This document shows, in pieces, positions 13,101-24,000 of a stretch of 64,000 nt of DNA (positions within the stretch are counted from its first letter, which is position 1; each line of letters opens with the position of its first letter). A model generated the notes under the pieces. It was not told the DNA's origin. It made no database searches and saw only the letters and a list, made by a program, of their open reading frames with translations. Made by a program: the position numbers and the translations under genes. Source of the DNA: Whitmania pigra (Eukaryota > Annelida > Clitellata > Hirudinida > Haemopidae). Location of the stretch: assembly GCA_021613335.1 (NCBI GenBank), contig JAJTWR010000026.1, positions 62,001 to 126,000 on the forward strand. Direction: 5' to 3'.

Positions 13101-16100
13101 CTCGCTATGGTCCGTTTTGAATAGTTACGCTGATAAAAAATAAACTTTCTTTGCAGATATTATGATTTAAATGTGTTTTGTTAGATTTTTTTGTAAAATA
13201 CTTTGGTTTACTTATTCACGATCCGAGTTAAGAAAAGTAGTGATAGCATTTTTTTGTCATTGAAAGATTAGATCCTGTTTCTTTTCTGGCTTTCTTTAAT
13301 GTCACCCTAAAAGTCGTCATTGGATAACTTTAACTTTATTATTGAATTTTGTGACTATCTTAATTATCTTAATATCTGGAAGAATCCATAATCCGGCGTT
13401 TCTTCCGCTTAGCATGGGTAATTCTTGATTCAACATCATAATTCGTAAAAGTCGCAAAATTTTTAAAAATAAAATGGCCGATCAGACAGACGCGTCAGAC
13501 CAGGAGACGTTAATGTGCCGACGCCTGATAATTTCAAAAAATTACAAAATTTAAAAATTGTTATTAAATAGATAAAACATTTTCATGCTGAAACGTAGTC
13601 AAAATTAATAATTTGGTCATAGTTGACATTTTAGTTCGTTTTGATTCGCTAAATGTGAACAAAAATTATTGACGAGTCGAGTCGAGGCGGTGCAAAACGA
13701 GTCAAACGGTCTTTGAAAATTCGTGTTCGGATCGTCTCTCGACTCGACTCGGTCAAACGGTGTCCGACCGCCGATGCCTACTCCCTTGCAGAGCAGGATG
13801 GGCTGCGAACACGACACATAACGACTGTTGTTATTACCGCCGCATGCAGGAACGCCACCCATTCGGTCAACTTGTACGCCAAGGGAGAGAATGCCCCGGG
13901 TTTAGGGTCCAACGAAAATTCTAAATGACGTCCATTCCTCATAATTTAACCGATGAGAATTATGTGACGATTGTATCCCGCGAAGAAGCGGTAAAGTTTC
14001 CATGGTGCTTGTAAAACGCTCGACTTAAGACAAACTTACCACGCTAATTGTTCATAAATTTGAGATGAGTTTGACAAACAATGGCAAATGTAACATGATT
14101 AGATGATAAGACATAATAAGTCATAGCAATAGCGAATTCACAAATTTAATACAAATAAATTCGTCATCAAAAATGCAGATGTGATAACTTTCTGGTGGAC
14201 TACCACGACAGCGTAAAATTATGTGACTTCACCCATGCCACTCGCTTTTCCAACGGAGATGATTTACAGACGACATCCTACGGTAATCCAGCTTACCTTT
14301 CACCCGAAATACTTGAAGAAAGACCCTTCAACCCAAGGACGGCAGATGTATGGGCCCTAGGAGTCTGCTTGCACGTTCTGTGCACTAGCAAGCTACCCTT
14401 CATAGTGATTCCAGCCTTAGGTTCCGATGCCCATAGTAGCAGTAGATCGCAAGATATCCAGTCGAGCAAAGCCTTGCAAAATGTTCCTCCGACCAGTTCG
14501 CAGCAGTTCACGACTCAATCCCATTCGAATATGGACCTACAAAATGCGGAAGACAACTTTACAGGCAAACTGGGAAGTCTGTTGAGTCCCGACTCTACGA
14601 TCAACAACAACCCTTCCGCCGGTAGCAGCACGAAACAGTTCGACGTGGAGCCACTGATTTCTCCTCCAGGGCTGAAGATTCAGCCGTGTCTAGATACAAT
14701 TGAAACTGATCCATTGACGCTCATGAAGAGGGGTCTAGACTTGAGGATTATCGCCCCGTCTGTCAACTTATCGCAGGAAGCCAGCGAATTGCTGAAAGGC
14801 CTTCTTCATTACGTGTTGAAGGTAAAGTGTATTTTAAAAATGCTTTCATTCGGTATTTATTCGGTTTTGGAATTGCTGAGTTAAATGCTGAGAATTCTGG
14901 TTATTATCATTATATTTTGTTTTTTTGATGTGTTTCTAACTCTTAAGATTACATTTCTCCACAAAATAATAATGTTTATTAATGATGTAATAAGCTGAAT
15001 TAAACTAACGTCGACATTTAAAATATAACCAAATTAAGCAATTATTATTTTATTATTGTTAATGCTTATGTTAAATTTTACTATCTTATCATTAAATGTA
15101 GCAACTTCAAAATGTTATTTAAGAACAAATGAATCAGATAACTCAATGTTCATTTCTTGAGTTAATTTTTGAGCTTGAAGAAACATTAATGATTAGAGTT
15201 AACTAACTTTGTGCATAAGTTTGCTATGATATGACATGAGACATGTCGTTTATGGAAGTAATAAAATGGAAAGACCATCGCAATAATTGTCAGTAAGAAT
15301 GTTGAACTAGAATGTTGAATGTTAAAAATTGTTTCAACTTTTTGATATTCAATCTGTTCAATCATCCCTTTATAACTTGACTCCAGTCTTACTTTAAACT
15401 TTTCTCTCGTTTGAACTAGGATTATGAAGATATAACTGTCATTTACGATGAATATGACCCATATTTACCTCTTTGACCGTTACTTAAACATTAATATTCC
15501 ATCATAACATGATTTTATTTATAATTTGTTTGTACTTAAAATGTATAAGAATGGTTCTATTGTAACAGCCACGTGAAGAGAATCTGAATTTCAAACTGCG
15601 CCTTTATAAATTTCAGTAGATTCATTTCAAATGAAAAACAACATTTCTAGATCAATCATCTCTTGGACCATTAAAATTAAAAAACCATAATTACATAGAA
15701 AACACTTAGGCCATATCTAGAACACTTTGATGGGGGGCACTGGAACCAATGGGTGGATTTAGGAGAAGGGGAATACTAAAATGTTTGTTGAAATTGGTAA
15801 ATTGTTGAAATAATAAAAAAAAAATTGAATTAAAATACATAGTTTATATTTTTTATTTTATAGTAGAATTACTTAATTTTTTGCTATATTTACCAAATGG
15901 TTCTCCGTAAATCCGCCCTTGGAAAGTACCAAACATTTCTTAATCTTACACTTTCAACGAAGCAATCAGAATAATTAAGTATTTTCTGAACTTTTAATTA
16001 GACAACGCAAAAAGTGATCTTTTGAGAAAACATTTCTCATAAACAGTTCCGCCCGTCACGCTATCATATTTCAAAACAAAGTGATTCGCAATTAAGAGTT

Positions 16101-16671
16101 TAATGTATATAATAATAATTAATATTTTCACGATTAAATAATTTAAATTGGTTAATAAATAATGTTTCCACATTCGAAGAGTCTAATGTTATTAATGAAT
16201 ATTGTTTTCACATTGCCTGTCTAAAAATAATCACCGTGCATCAACGAAGCAGAAACTGTTTATCTTAGCAGCATCATTTCGAAAGTATGTTTTGGACGGA
16301 ATAATCCCATTCCTGGACATGACAGAATCAATCGATAGCGACTCTTCAAATAAAAACACCATTTCGCAATGCTTTCAGTCTGCAATGATTAACGGCCATT
16401 GTTGTTTATTTAATATTAAATAACGATAATCAATCTTACATCCATATTGGCATTAAAATTAGCAAATGATGAAGTGAGATGTTTTCTTTAGGTTAGGTAC
16501 AGCCTCAACAGGGCTCGATCGTCTGCTTGGATGAAGCAGAGTGGCGCCAAAGAGGATGATGATTCGGAGAATGAAAAGCCGTATATCGGAAACCATTACA
16601 TGCTTTCCACACAACAGAAGTTCAATTCCAGCGACAAGGAAAAAGCTTTGAAAGATGCGTTTGAAATTTAA
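10137..16671 (+). CDS. Divergent Ser/Thr protein kinase (CAMK/TSSK-like), 5' end not found
   Basis: Exons 10137-10994, 11232-11474, 12446-12681, 14179-14821 and 16492-16671 join in phase (2,160 nt, 719 aa plus stop). A strong acceptor before 10137 implies more 5' exons. The first ~285 residues are Ser/Asn/Gly-rich and probably disordered, then the kinase domain follows. The Gly loop is degenerate (LSSGKFSHVF). The ATP Lys (IAIKIYE), an alpha-C Glu (PDEISIHKHL), the catalytic loop HRDIRCDNFL and SPE in place of APE are present, but DFG reads DFT (KLCDFTHATRF). An insert of about 95 residues sits after alpha-F, and the final exon (RYSLNRARSSAWM) supplies alpha-I. The Asp, Lys, Glu and Asn needed for catalysis remain, so it may be active. 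The CDN catalytic loop and a non-canonical DFG recall testis-specific TSSK kinases, but the subfamily is uncertain. Confidence 0.8.
11025..11090. repeat. (TTA)n-like microsatellite in a kinase intron
   Basis: Directly after the donor at 10995 the intron has an imperfect TTA/ATT trinucleotide run of about 60 bases. It is simple-sequence DNA with no other feature. Confidence 0.7.
12100..12305 (+). mobile_element. 3' end of an L2-type non-LTR retrotransposon
   Basis: In the intron before the kinase exon at 12446, the plus strand encodes the C-terminus typical of CR1/L2-type LINEs: SHASPAVWNSLPPIIRSQ, then LELFKRQLKTHLFKKFLE, and a stop. The short 3' UTR carries an aaggcgcc...aaggcgccat hairpin-like end followed by a TTA repeat, as many L2-clade elements do. 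The rest of the element is absent, so this is a 5'-truncated insertion. It is much more GC-rich than its surroundings. Confidence 0.8.
12926..13785. repeat. GACTCG-rich repeat block, possible non-autonomous DNA transposon
   Basis: This intronic stretch has the motif GACTCG (or its complement CGAGTC) many times, concentrated near both ends, and a gaccgccga word in the same orientation at about 12942 and 13762. The middle is AT-rich and non-coding. Subterminal motif clusters and GC-rich ends are typical of hAT-like MITEs, but I could not confirm matching terminal inverted repeats or a target duplication. It adjoins a SINE fragment at its 3' side. Confidence 0.4.
13788..13900 (-). repeat. tRNA-derived SINE fragment (copy 1)
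   Basis: Read on the minus strand, the segment begins with an A-box-like word (gttgaccgaatgggtgg), continues through a body containing cgttcctgcatgcggcggta, and has a B-box-like word (gtgttcgcagccc). The same order and body occur near 55.95-56.1 kb and, more degraded, near 43.9, 44.5 and 61.0 kb. The LINE-like 3' tail present in other copies is missing here. It lies in the kinase intron before the exon at 14179. Confidence 0.6.
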
Positions 16672-17551
16672 AATCTGGCACAAATTTTCTTTCTCAAGTT
16701 GTCATACAAAGTAACATCCATATTTTGGTCAGCAATTACACATTTATAATTTATTTCGACAACATGTATTTTTGAATTTAGCTATCATTAATTCGAGATT
16801 TGTTCAGGGAATTGAAAATGTTTTTTTTTTGTATTTTTCCCGAAACTAAGGAAGTTTTGCGAACCCATTTCGTCACATTACTTCATGCACACGAAGAGGA
16901 AATATTGAGTCGAGTGGATAATGTTTGAAAAATTATTTTGAACGGAATTTTCAAAAAAATAGAAAAACTCTCAATATTCTCTCGCACCTTGACGAAGTGA
17001 GCACTGCCTCGCGCATGTCTCCTGAAATAGTTCACTGCTTCGCTAAGAAAAAGAATTCTCCATAGCAAAAAATCATCTAGCGCTTCTTTTCTGCTTTTTA
17101 TTGTTTCAAACAAAGAATTTTATGTTATCCACTCAATGTTTTCCAAATAAACAACTCATCCCGTGTTCACTTAATTTTGATGTTTCCTGAGCACTCACAT
17201 TTTCCATTCACATTTTATGTAATTATTATTTTTTCTTGCTAAATAAATGTTCTCATTTAAAAATAGTAGAATTTCGGGCTTGTTTTGGTTAGGTGCATAA
17301 ATTAAGCGGAAGCAGCGGCTTTCACGAGCTGGAGATTTTAGGTTGCAGACATTGCTGGAAAGGCCTCATCCTGTATATAGTTCGAACCTCAATGTACTTG
17401 ATTATCTTGACAAGTGTTTGATCTATTGAATAAGAAATGCTAATATTTAATAGTTAATTAGAAATAATACGTAATAAATTACGAATATGCGAATATCACA
17501 AAAACGAATGTCGAATCATTCCCAAGAGAGATAGTGGGCTTAAAGGAGGGA

Positions 17552-17557
17552 TATAAC
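17552..17557 (+). promoter_or_regulatory. TATA-like box upstream of the Ly6-like gene
   Basis: A tataac motif lies 53 bases before the start codon at 17605, a distance that would allow a short 5' leader. It is supported by position and motif only. Confidence 0.35.
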
Positions 17558-17604
17558 AGAGCTGCACTTGCGACGAGAAAGCATGTTTTTAACACTGACC
17601 AAAA

Positions 17605-18922
17605 ATGAATAATATTCTCTTAATAGTGCTTTGCGTAATTATCACATGTTTGGAGTGGCAGGTTGCCGATGGAACCGTCACTTGTTACGAGTGTAAAGGA
17701 CATCATTGTAATTGGAAAAGTAATTGGAAGAAGTGCAAAGGAGATGCCTGTTTTAAGAGGGATCCGTGTGAGTTTCATTCTTTCAAGTACTTGAATGCAA
17801 GTTATTCAAATCATTCAATTGAAATATTACATTTTTGTTCGTTGCCAACTCATGTCATTATCTTCCGTTACCAGGGCGTATAGGTTTTGTCATGGTGGGC
17901 AGAGAAAATTGGGATCTGTTGCTTTTTTTAAGTGATTAAATGCCTGTATACTATATGAATAATATCATTAGTTATTATTAGCACAATGAACTGAATATGT
18001 CTTTATGAGATATTTAATTTAAAAGTAAAATTGTCGTAAATCGATTTTCAAATTTCAGATGCATATGTGAAAATAAACGACAAAGACAAGAACTTCAATT
18101 GGCATACTAACCCACCATTGCTTAAGTTTCCAAATAAAACCACGTTTAAACTACCAAGCAAGTCAACAACGAAGCACTTCTTAAATTTTGTAAAGTCAAC
18201 AACTAAACCAGCAGGTTTATTCACGCTGAAGGCAACAAAACTTGCAACAATTCCACCAACCGTCAAGACAACAACAAAAAGTATGAAAATATCAACAACG
18301 AAGAAACCATACAATTCTCCCTACTATTACAAAGGTTTCAATATCTTCTTATCCATAGATTCTGCTTCAAGTATGTGAATTAATATTAAAAATTATTTAA
18401 AAAATCCGGTTTACGAAATCCGCTTAAAAGGAAAGGAAAGCTTTGAGAATTTAATCCAATTTACTTAAATATATGCTGTGTCAATATATTGATATGTCCC
18501 GCAATTACTTTTGCTGCGAAATATTTTCATCAAAACCGGTCGAAGTGATTCATATATTACAAGCATTATAATTTCACGCAGGTTTTCTGTATACTTTAAA
18601 CAAATTTAAAGAAATTACAAACCTATTAAATTATTACATGTATTTTAATTTACATAACACATGCTTCATTCGGAAGTGTCTACAATTCCATATTTGATTT
18701 GAAGGCACAAGCAAGCTCAGACTCAGGAGAAGTCAGGAAAAGGAACGAGGTTGCATGAAGGAAAAAGATGTAACTCACATCAAATGCCACAATAACTTCT
18801 GCATCTGTCTCAAGGATTTGTGCAACCATCAGACGAAAGCGTCAACGGATGGATCTTTGTTAATCCAATCATGTTTTATGGCCATCTCCATGCTAATGGG
18901 ATCTCGATGGAATCTTGTTTAA
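17605..18922 (+). CDS. Ly6/uPAR-like (three-finger) protein with Thr/Lys-rich insert, probably secreted or GPI-anchored
   Basis: Three exons join in phase: 17605-17767, 18059-18370 and 18705-18922 (693 nt, 230 aa plus stop). Exon 1 encodes a signal peptide (NNILLIVLCVIITCLEW) and the start of a Cys-rich domain (TCYECKGHHC, then CKGDACF). Exon 2 encodes about 100 residues rich in Thr, Lys and Pro with no Cys, likely an O-glycosylated spacer. Exon 3 resumes the Cys pattern (GCMKEKD, then IKCHNNFCICLKDLCN) ending in the C..CN signature of LU domains, then a hydrophobic C-terminus that could be a GPI signal. Ly6 proteins usually act at the cell surface. A spacer splitting the LU domain is unusual, and alternative splicing that skips or shortens exon 2 is possible. 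The exon 3 acceptor is the weakest boundary. Confidence 0.65.
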
Positions 18923-20019
18923 TGTTTTTAAATAATAGTATAAGATATTCTCATGGATTAAGTTAGTGCAGTACGCCATGAATATGCAGAATCTTTACTA
19001 TAATTTCAAGACATGATAATTATTGTAACGATTATAAAGCAACAAACGCTTACTTTGTGAAAACTATCGCACCTCATCAGTGTAATTTGTATTTTAAAAT
19101 ATATTAAAATATTTAGCAAAATTATGTGCACCAATATTGCAGAGAATAGCGTAGTGGCACTAAAACATGATGCTGATAGAGCTGTCAATCTTTACTTATA
19201 TAGAGTTGTCTTTCTAATTTGCCAGACTCCTTTCTTTACTGGAAAATCAACTTTCATTTAACTTTCCCGGTGTTTTAATGCAGAGTGTTCATCATTCCAG
19301 CCTTTGTAGTTCCCAAGCCCTAACTATAAATTTTCACTTACGTTTTAACAAATAGTTTTTATTACTAATTCAAATTAAGGCTATGGACTTTGTTTTCAAT
19401 GGCGTAAGGTCAATAAATAAATCAATAACATCATTGGCTTGGTGATGAATCCTATTGTCCACTCCATGACGTTTTGGTGAGAACTATAAAGAAAGCTGAA
19501 TTCTAACAATTTGAAGCATCTGAAATATTTTGGAAAACCCATTATGTCATTGTTCGTTGTTTTATTATTGCTGGAGTTCATTTTTAAGATTTATTGAATG
19601 TTATCTAATAAATTTGTAGCTCGTAACGCTTAGTTTATTTTTTAATATAAAAATTCAAAAATTGTTCAACCTCATCATGCATCAGCATTATAATTGAATA
19701 TTATTTGCCTAAAGTCCCATAATTGATCCACATACAGTTGACATTAGCATGGCAATGTAAACTTTAACAAACCAGATGCAAATGGGTGACATCTGGATTA
19801 ATACTTAAGACCACAGCACGATCACATGTTTGAACACTTTAAGTCGATGTATCTTGTGTAGCTTGTAGTGTAACTGTATATACAAAGACAATCAGAAGAA
19901 TAAATGTTGAACAGAGGAATTGTTGACTCGAGTTGAGAAGGAATAATATCGCGTTAAGTTCATGAAACGTAAACAAACATGGCGCTCGGAGCTCGCGTCT
20001 CTAATTATGCAGGTGGGAC

Positions 20020-20535
20020 AAAGCGTCCGTCCAAGACTTATTCTCAGATCATTCACCTCTAGGGGCAAAAATCTCACCAAAGCTTTCTGCGTATATGTCA
20101 GACCAATCCGTGAGTACAGCTGTCAGGTCTTGAACTCTCAGCATAAATACCTGATCAAAATCATTGAAAAAATCCGAACGAAATTTACCAATTTATCATA
20201 TCCCTGCTACAGTACCAAGATCGGCTCAAGCCCTTGCAACTTAAATTGCCGTTTAATAGCTGACCTCTGCTTATTATTCAGGATCATCAATAATTTGACA
20301 TCAACTCACCTTAAAAACCATATTCATTTTGCAAACTACTCATCAACTAGAGGTCATCAATTTAAACTAAGGTCAGATTTTTGAGCAATTATTTAGACCA
20401 AATATTTTTACACAAATCGAATAATTAATACCTGGAATAATCTACCTGTCTCAGCCAGCACTTATAGTCGCTTCACCTCCCTCCTCAATGAGTATAACGT
20501 GTCACCTTTTCTATACTACTACTAATTGAACCTCT
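20020..20535 (+). mobile_element. Remnant of a non-LTR retrotransposon (C-terminal reverse transcriptase region)
   Basis: The plus strand keeps fragments of the thumb and C-terminal region of a LINE reverse transcriptase: ILRSFTSRGKNLTKAFCVYV, PIREYSCQVLNSQHK, then LIADLCLLFRIINNL and RGHQFKLRSDF, with the tail WNNLPVSASTYSRFTSLL in a shifted frame. Small deletions and frameshifts interrupt it, so it is inactive. It is 5'-truncated and lies in the gap between the Ly6-like gene and CFAP47. Confidence 0.8.
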
Positions 20536-21087
20536 CGTTTCTTTTCTCAATGTTTTGCTGCTAGACAATGGCCAGATAACAGACTTCACTTAATATAATA
20601 AAAAAAGGAAAACATAAAAAAAAGTAGCCTTCAAATAATAACATGATATAAAGTGATTAGCAAACATTTGTGGAACAAGTCTTTCATTCCTGTTAGAGGC
20701 TGCTGAAATGGAGGCATCCGTTTATATTGAAGTTGACTATTATATAATTTAATCAAATTTAAACTCTATAAGACAATTTTTAATGGAATCTAGGTTATCA
20801 TGCAAAAGCAAAAACAATTTTAATAAAAAACTGTTTATGTGCTGCTGAATAAAAAAAAATTAAAATTAAAATTGAAAACAGTGATATTATAAAAAAATTA
20901 AGTAAAATGATCGTAAATTTAAGTAAATTTAAGTACGCAGCGTTTGGTTACCATGGTTACGAGTTTAAGATAGCTGGAAAGTTTGACCCACTTGACTTTG
21001 GGCTTCATATTTTATGAACACTGGAACATTTTGTTTTGAAATCAAAGCAGAGTACCAGTAAAGTTTTTTTGCAACTGAAGATTGGTG

Positions 21088-24000
21088 ATGGAAGATTTAG
21101 GACTTGTGGTAGAACCACGAGTGGTAAGATTTGGAAGCCATGGAAAAATTTGCAAGCAGAAGCTGAGGATTATCAACGGAGGACCCAATACAAGGGAAAT
21201 GTTCTTTCACAGGGGGCCTATGCTAAATGTTAGATGTTTTGTTTAAATACCAAATTGTTTGGAATAAAAGCATTCGTAAACATTTCAGAGCTTCACTTTT
21301 GAAACGAATTTTACGAAACCATCGAGGTATGCGGCAGGCCTTGAAATTTCGGCAGTGATAGGATGCCATTGTTGCACTAATGAGACTTTGGTTGACAATG
21401 TCGTTGTTCATGTTGATGGCAAACCACATGAAGTAAGACTTGTGGTGTAAGTATATCTATTTTTTTAAAGACAGGGAAGTAACACTTTATTTTTAATAAG
21501 ATATTTTAATTTTAAAGCTATGACTTGAAGAAATCACAAAAAGAAAATAATAAAATCTTAGTGGATACTATGAGCAATATACCATTTGCAATTAGATTTG
21601 CAAAAAAGACTCTTATTTTATTTTTATGTTAAATTTTTTGTAATTTGTCCTTAAACCCTACTTAGATTTGACCCAAAATCATAATTAATTATTTGCTTAT
21701 CAAGAGAGCCAATGAGATCCAAGCTGGTGGTGAAAAGTGCAAAGTTGGATTTTGGAAAAGTCGTTGCCGATGAGGACAACGTGCTGTGGAAGGAACTCGT
21801 TGTTTACAATGAAGGTTCCAAAGAAGGCATCTTTCAAGTTTCGTTTCCAGCAACAAACATGATTTTGAAGATTGATCCCATGTCTGGAAACATTGCCAGT
21901 GGTGGAAAACAAATGATCATTGTGAGTTTGCTTTTATTTCTGTTCTCTGCAATTGATAGTTTATTCATTAAATTGAGATGTACCTTAAAAATTCTTAAAT
22001 TGAAATTTGTTACAAAATGCCTTCCTTCGTCAGGTTTTTCTTGCTCCAGGAATGATTGGAGAGTTTGAAGTTGTTTTGAGGTTATATAATTTCACTATAT
22101 TACCTTCCTGACATTTAAAGAAATAAGCATAGCATAAATAATATTATTTATGAATATTAATCAAAATTATGAATAAGTTTTTACAATTATTCTTTAATAA
22201 CATTTGTAAAATTATGTTTTTCATAGTACTGAAGGAGAACAATAATCTTAAGAAGTTGACAGGGGATTTTAAATTGTTTTTAACATGTCATGCCATTAAA
22301 CATTACAGTGTCACAATGGACGACATCGTTCACAACATCCTCGTCACTGGCATCGTCCTGGATCGTCTGCTGGAGTTGAGGGATCCTGAAGGAAATGATG
22401 TCATACCAAAGGTCAAATTTCCACCGACTTACTACGGGGAGGATTCGACCTTTGATGCAACCCTGGTCAACCTCACCTCAGACACACTGGCATTTTCCAT
22501 GGCATTTCTAGATGATGAACATGATGATGGTGATGATGATGGTGATAATTTTGAAGATGCAGTCAGTGATGGTGGAACTTCCAATGAACAAGAAGAAGGT
22601 ATTGCATGTTTTTGAATTCTTTATAAAATTTATTCAGTGATTTATTTATCTCTTTATTAAGTCAACGTTTTGACCTTTTTAAGTTTTGATGATTTTGCAA
22701 GTAAAATTGTTGAGTTCATTTGTTCATCAATCTATTTTTGTTTTTCCTTTTGAAATCAAGACGGTCCTTTTTATGCTGGGAAAAATCAGCTTAAAAAAGA
22801 GAATTCCCTGCCGACATCTTGCAAGTGTTCAGGAACGAGTGGAGACTCGAAGAAGTTTGAATCCCTGAACGATGTTTCGTTGAGACTCAAGGTTTTAAAC
22901 TGAACTCTTGTTAAGGAGATGTCAAGATTTATATAAGGATATATTGAGATGTATATAGAGATAGAAGAATTTGTAGATGAATAATTTTAAATGATTATTA
23001 TTTTATTTTTAATTAATTTATTATGATTTATAAACATGAATCAATTCTGGAGTGATTAAGAACTCATCTTGTCCTAATTGTCAGTTATTAAACAAATTGA
23101 TTTTATTTTAAATGGAACTAAATGATTTTGATCTAAAGAATTGTCAGGAATGTTGCGGTAGACTCAATCCATTGCCAACGTTGCTGACTGTTTCACCATC
23201 TCAGGGACTCCTTAAACCCAATGAGGTCGTCAAGGTCAGATTTAGGTTTAGTCCAAGGTCAGTGGTTTAAGTGGTCCATATTAGACAAATTATTAGAATT
23301 ATGTATTATTAATAAATCAGCTTGATTGATAATAATTTTTAACTTGTTTTAAATCGCATTTACTAAATAATAATTATAAAAAGTAAATCACATTGCAGTA
23401 TTTGTGATAATTTATTTATTTTAAGTAATAATATTAATATCAAATAATATTCGACACAATTATAATTCAATTACAGACATGTATCAATTCATATTAACAT
23501 TATTATTATCATTTATCATTATCATCAACTATTAACCAAACACTGAACTTTGTATTTAACAAAGATGGCTGTCGGGAAATAAAGGCTTCAAGTGCTTCAG
23601 GATGTGTCCTCCAACACAGGAGCACGTGCTTGGCATGACCTGCCTCGCCTCACAAGTCGGAGTCGCTTTGAAAGTCGACGGAAAACTCCCCACCCAGAGG
23701 TTTGGTGAGTCATTTGTAGCATCCCTATGAATGAGCTTAGCGTAATTCACAACATCATCCCTGTTGTAGTAGCGTTATATTCTAACAACTTGTTGTCATT
23801 AATTAGTAATACTAATTTGTAAATATCAATATTATCGTTGTTTATAAAAGGAATGACATAATTCACTTCGTAAAACACTTCTACAACCTCGTGTTGGATT
23901 GAATCCCCTCCAGTCAAACAGCATCCTCTGATCGCCGAAGGCATCTCGGTTCCGGCCGAATTGTCGCTGTTGCCCGACGATTTCCTCGATCTGGGGTTCT

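Noticed and set aside
15415..15476. Short exon-like stretch ending in a stop (DYEDITVIYDEYDPYL) after a cag/tag-like acceptor
   Set aside because: It would end the kinase before alpha-I, whereas the exon at 16492 completes the domain. It might be a rare alternative end.
16202..16423. Open frame that could extend the kinase C-lobe
   Set aside because: It has a stop just upstream without a usable acceptor. The exon at 16492 joins exon 14179-14821 in phase and supplies the expected alpha-I sequence.
17285..17395. tRNA-like sequence with gttcgaacc
   Set aside because: Only a B-box-like word is present; the rest does not fold as a tRNA and no A box is at the right distance.
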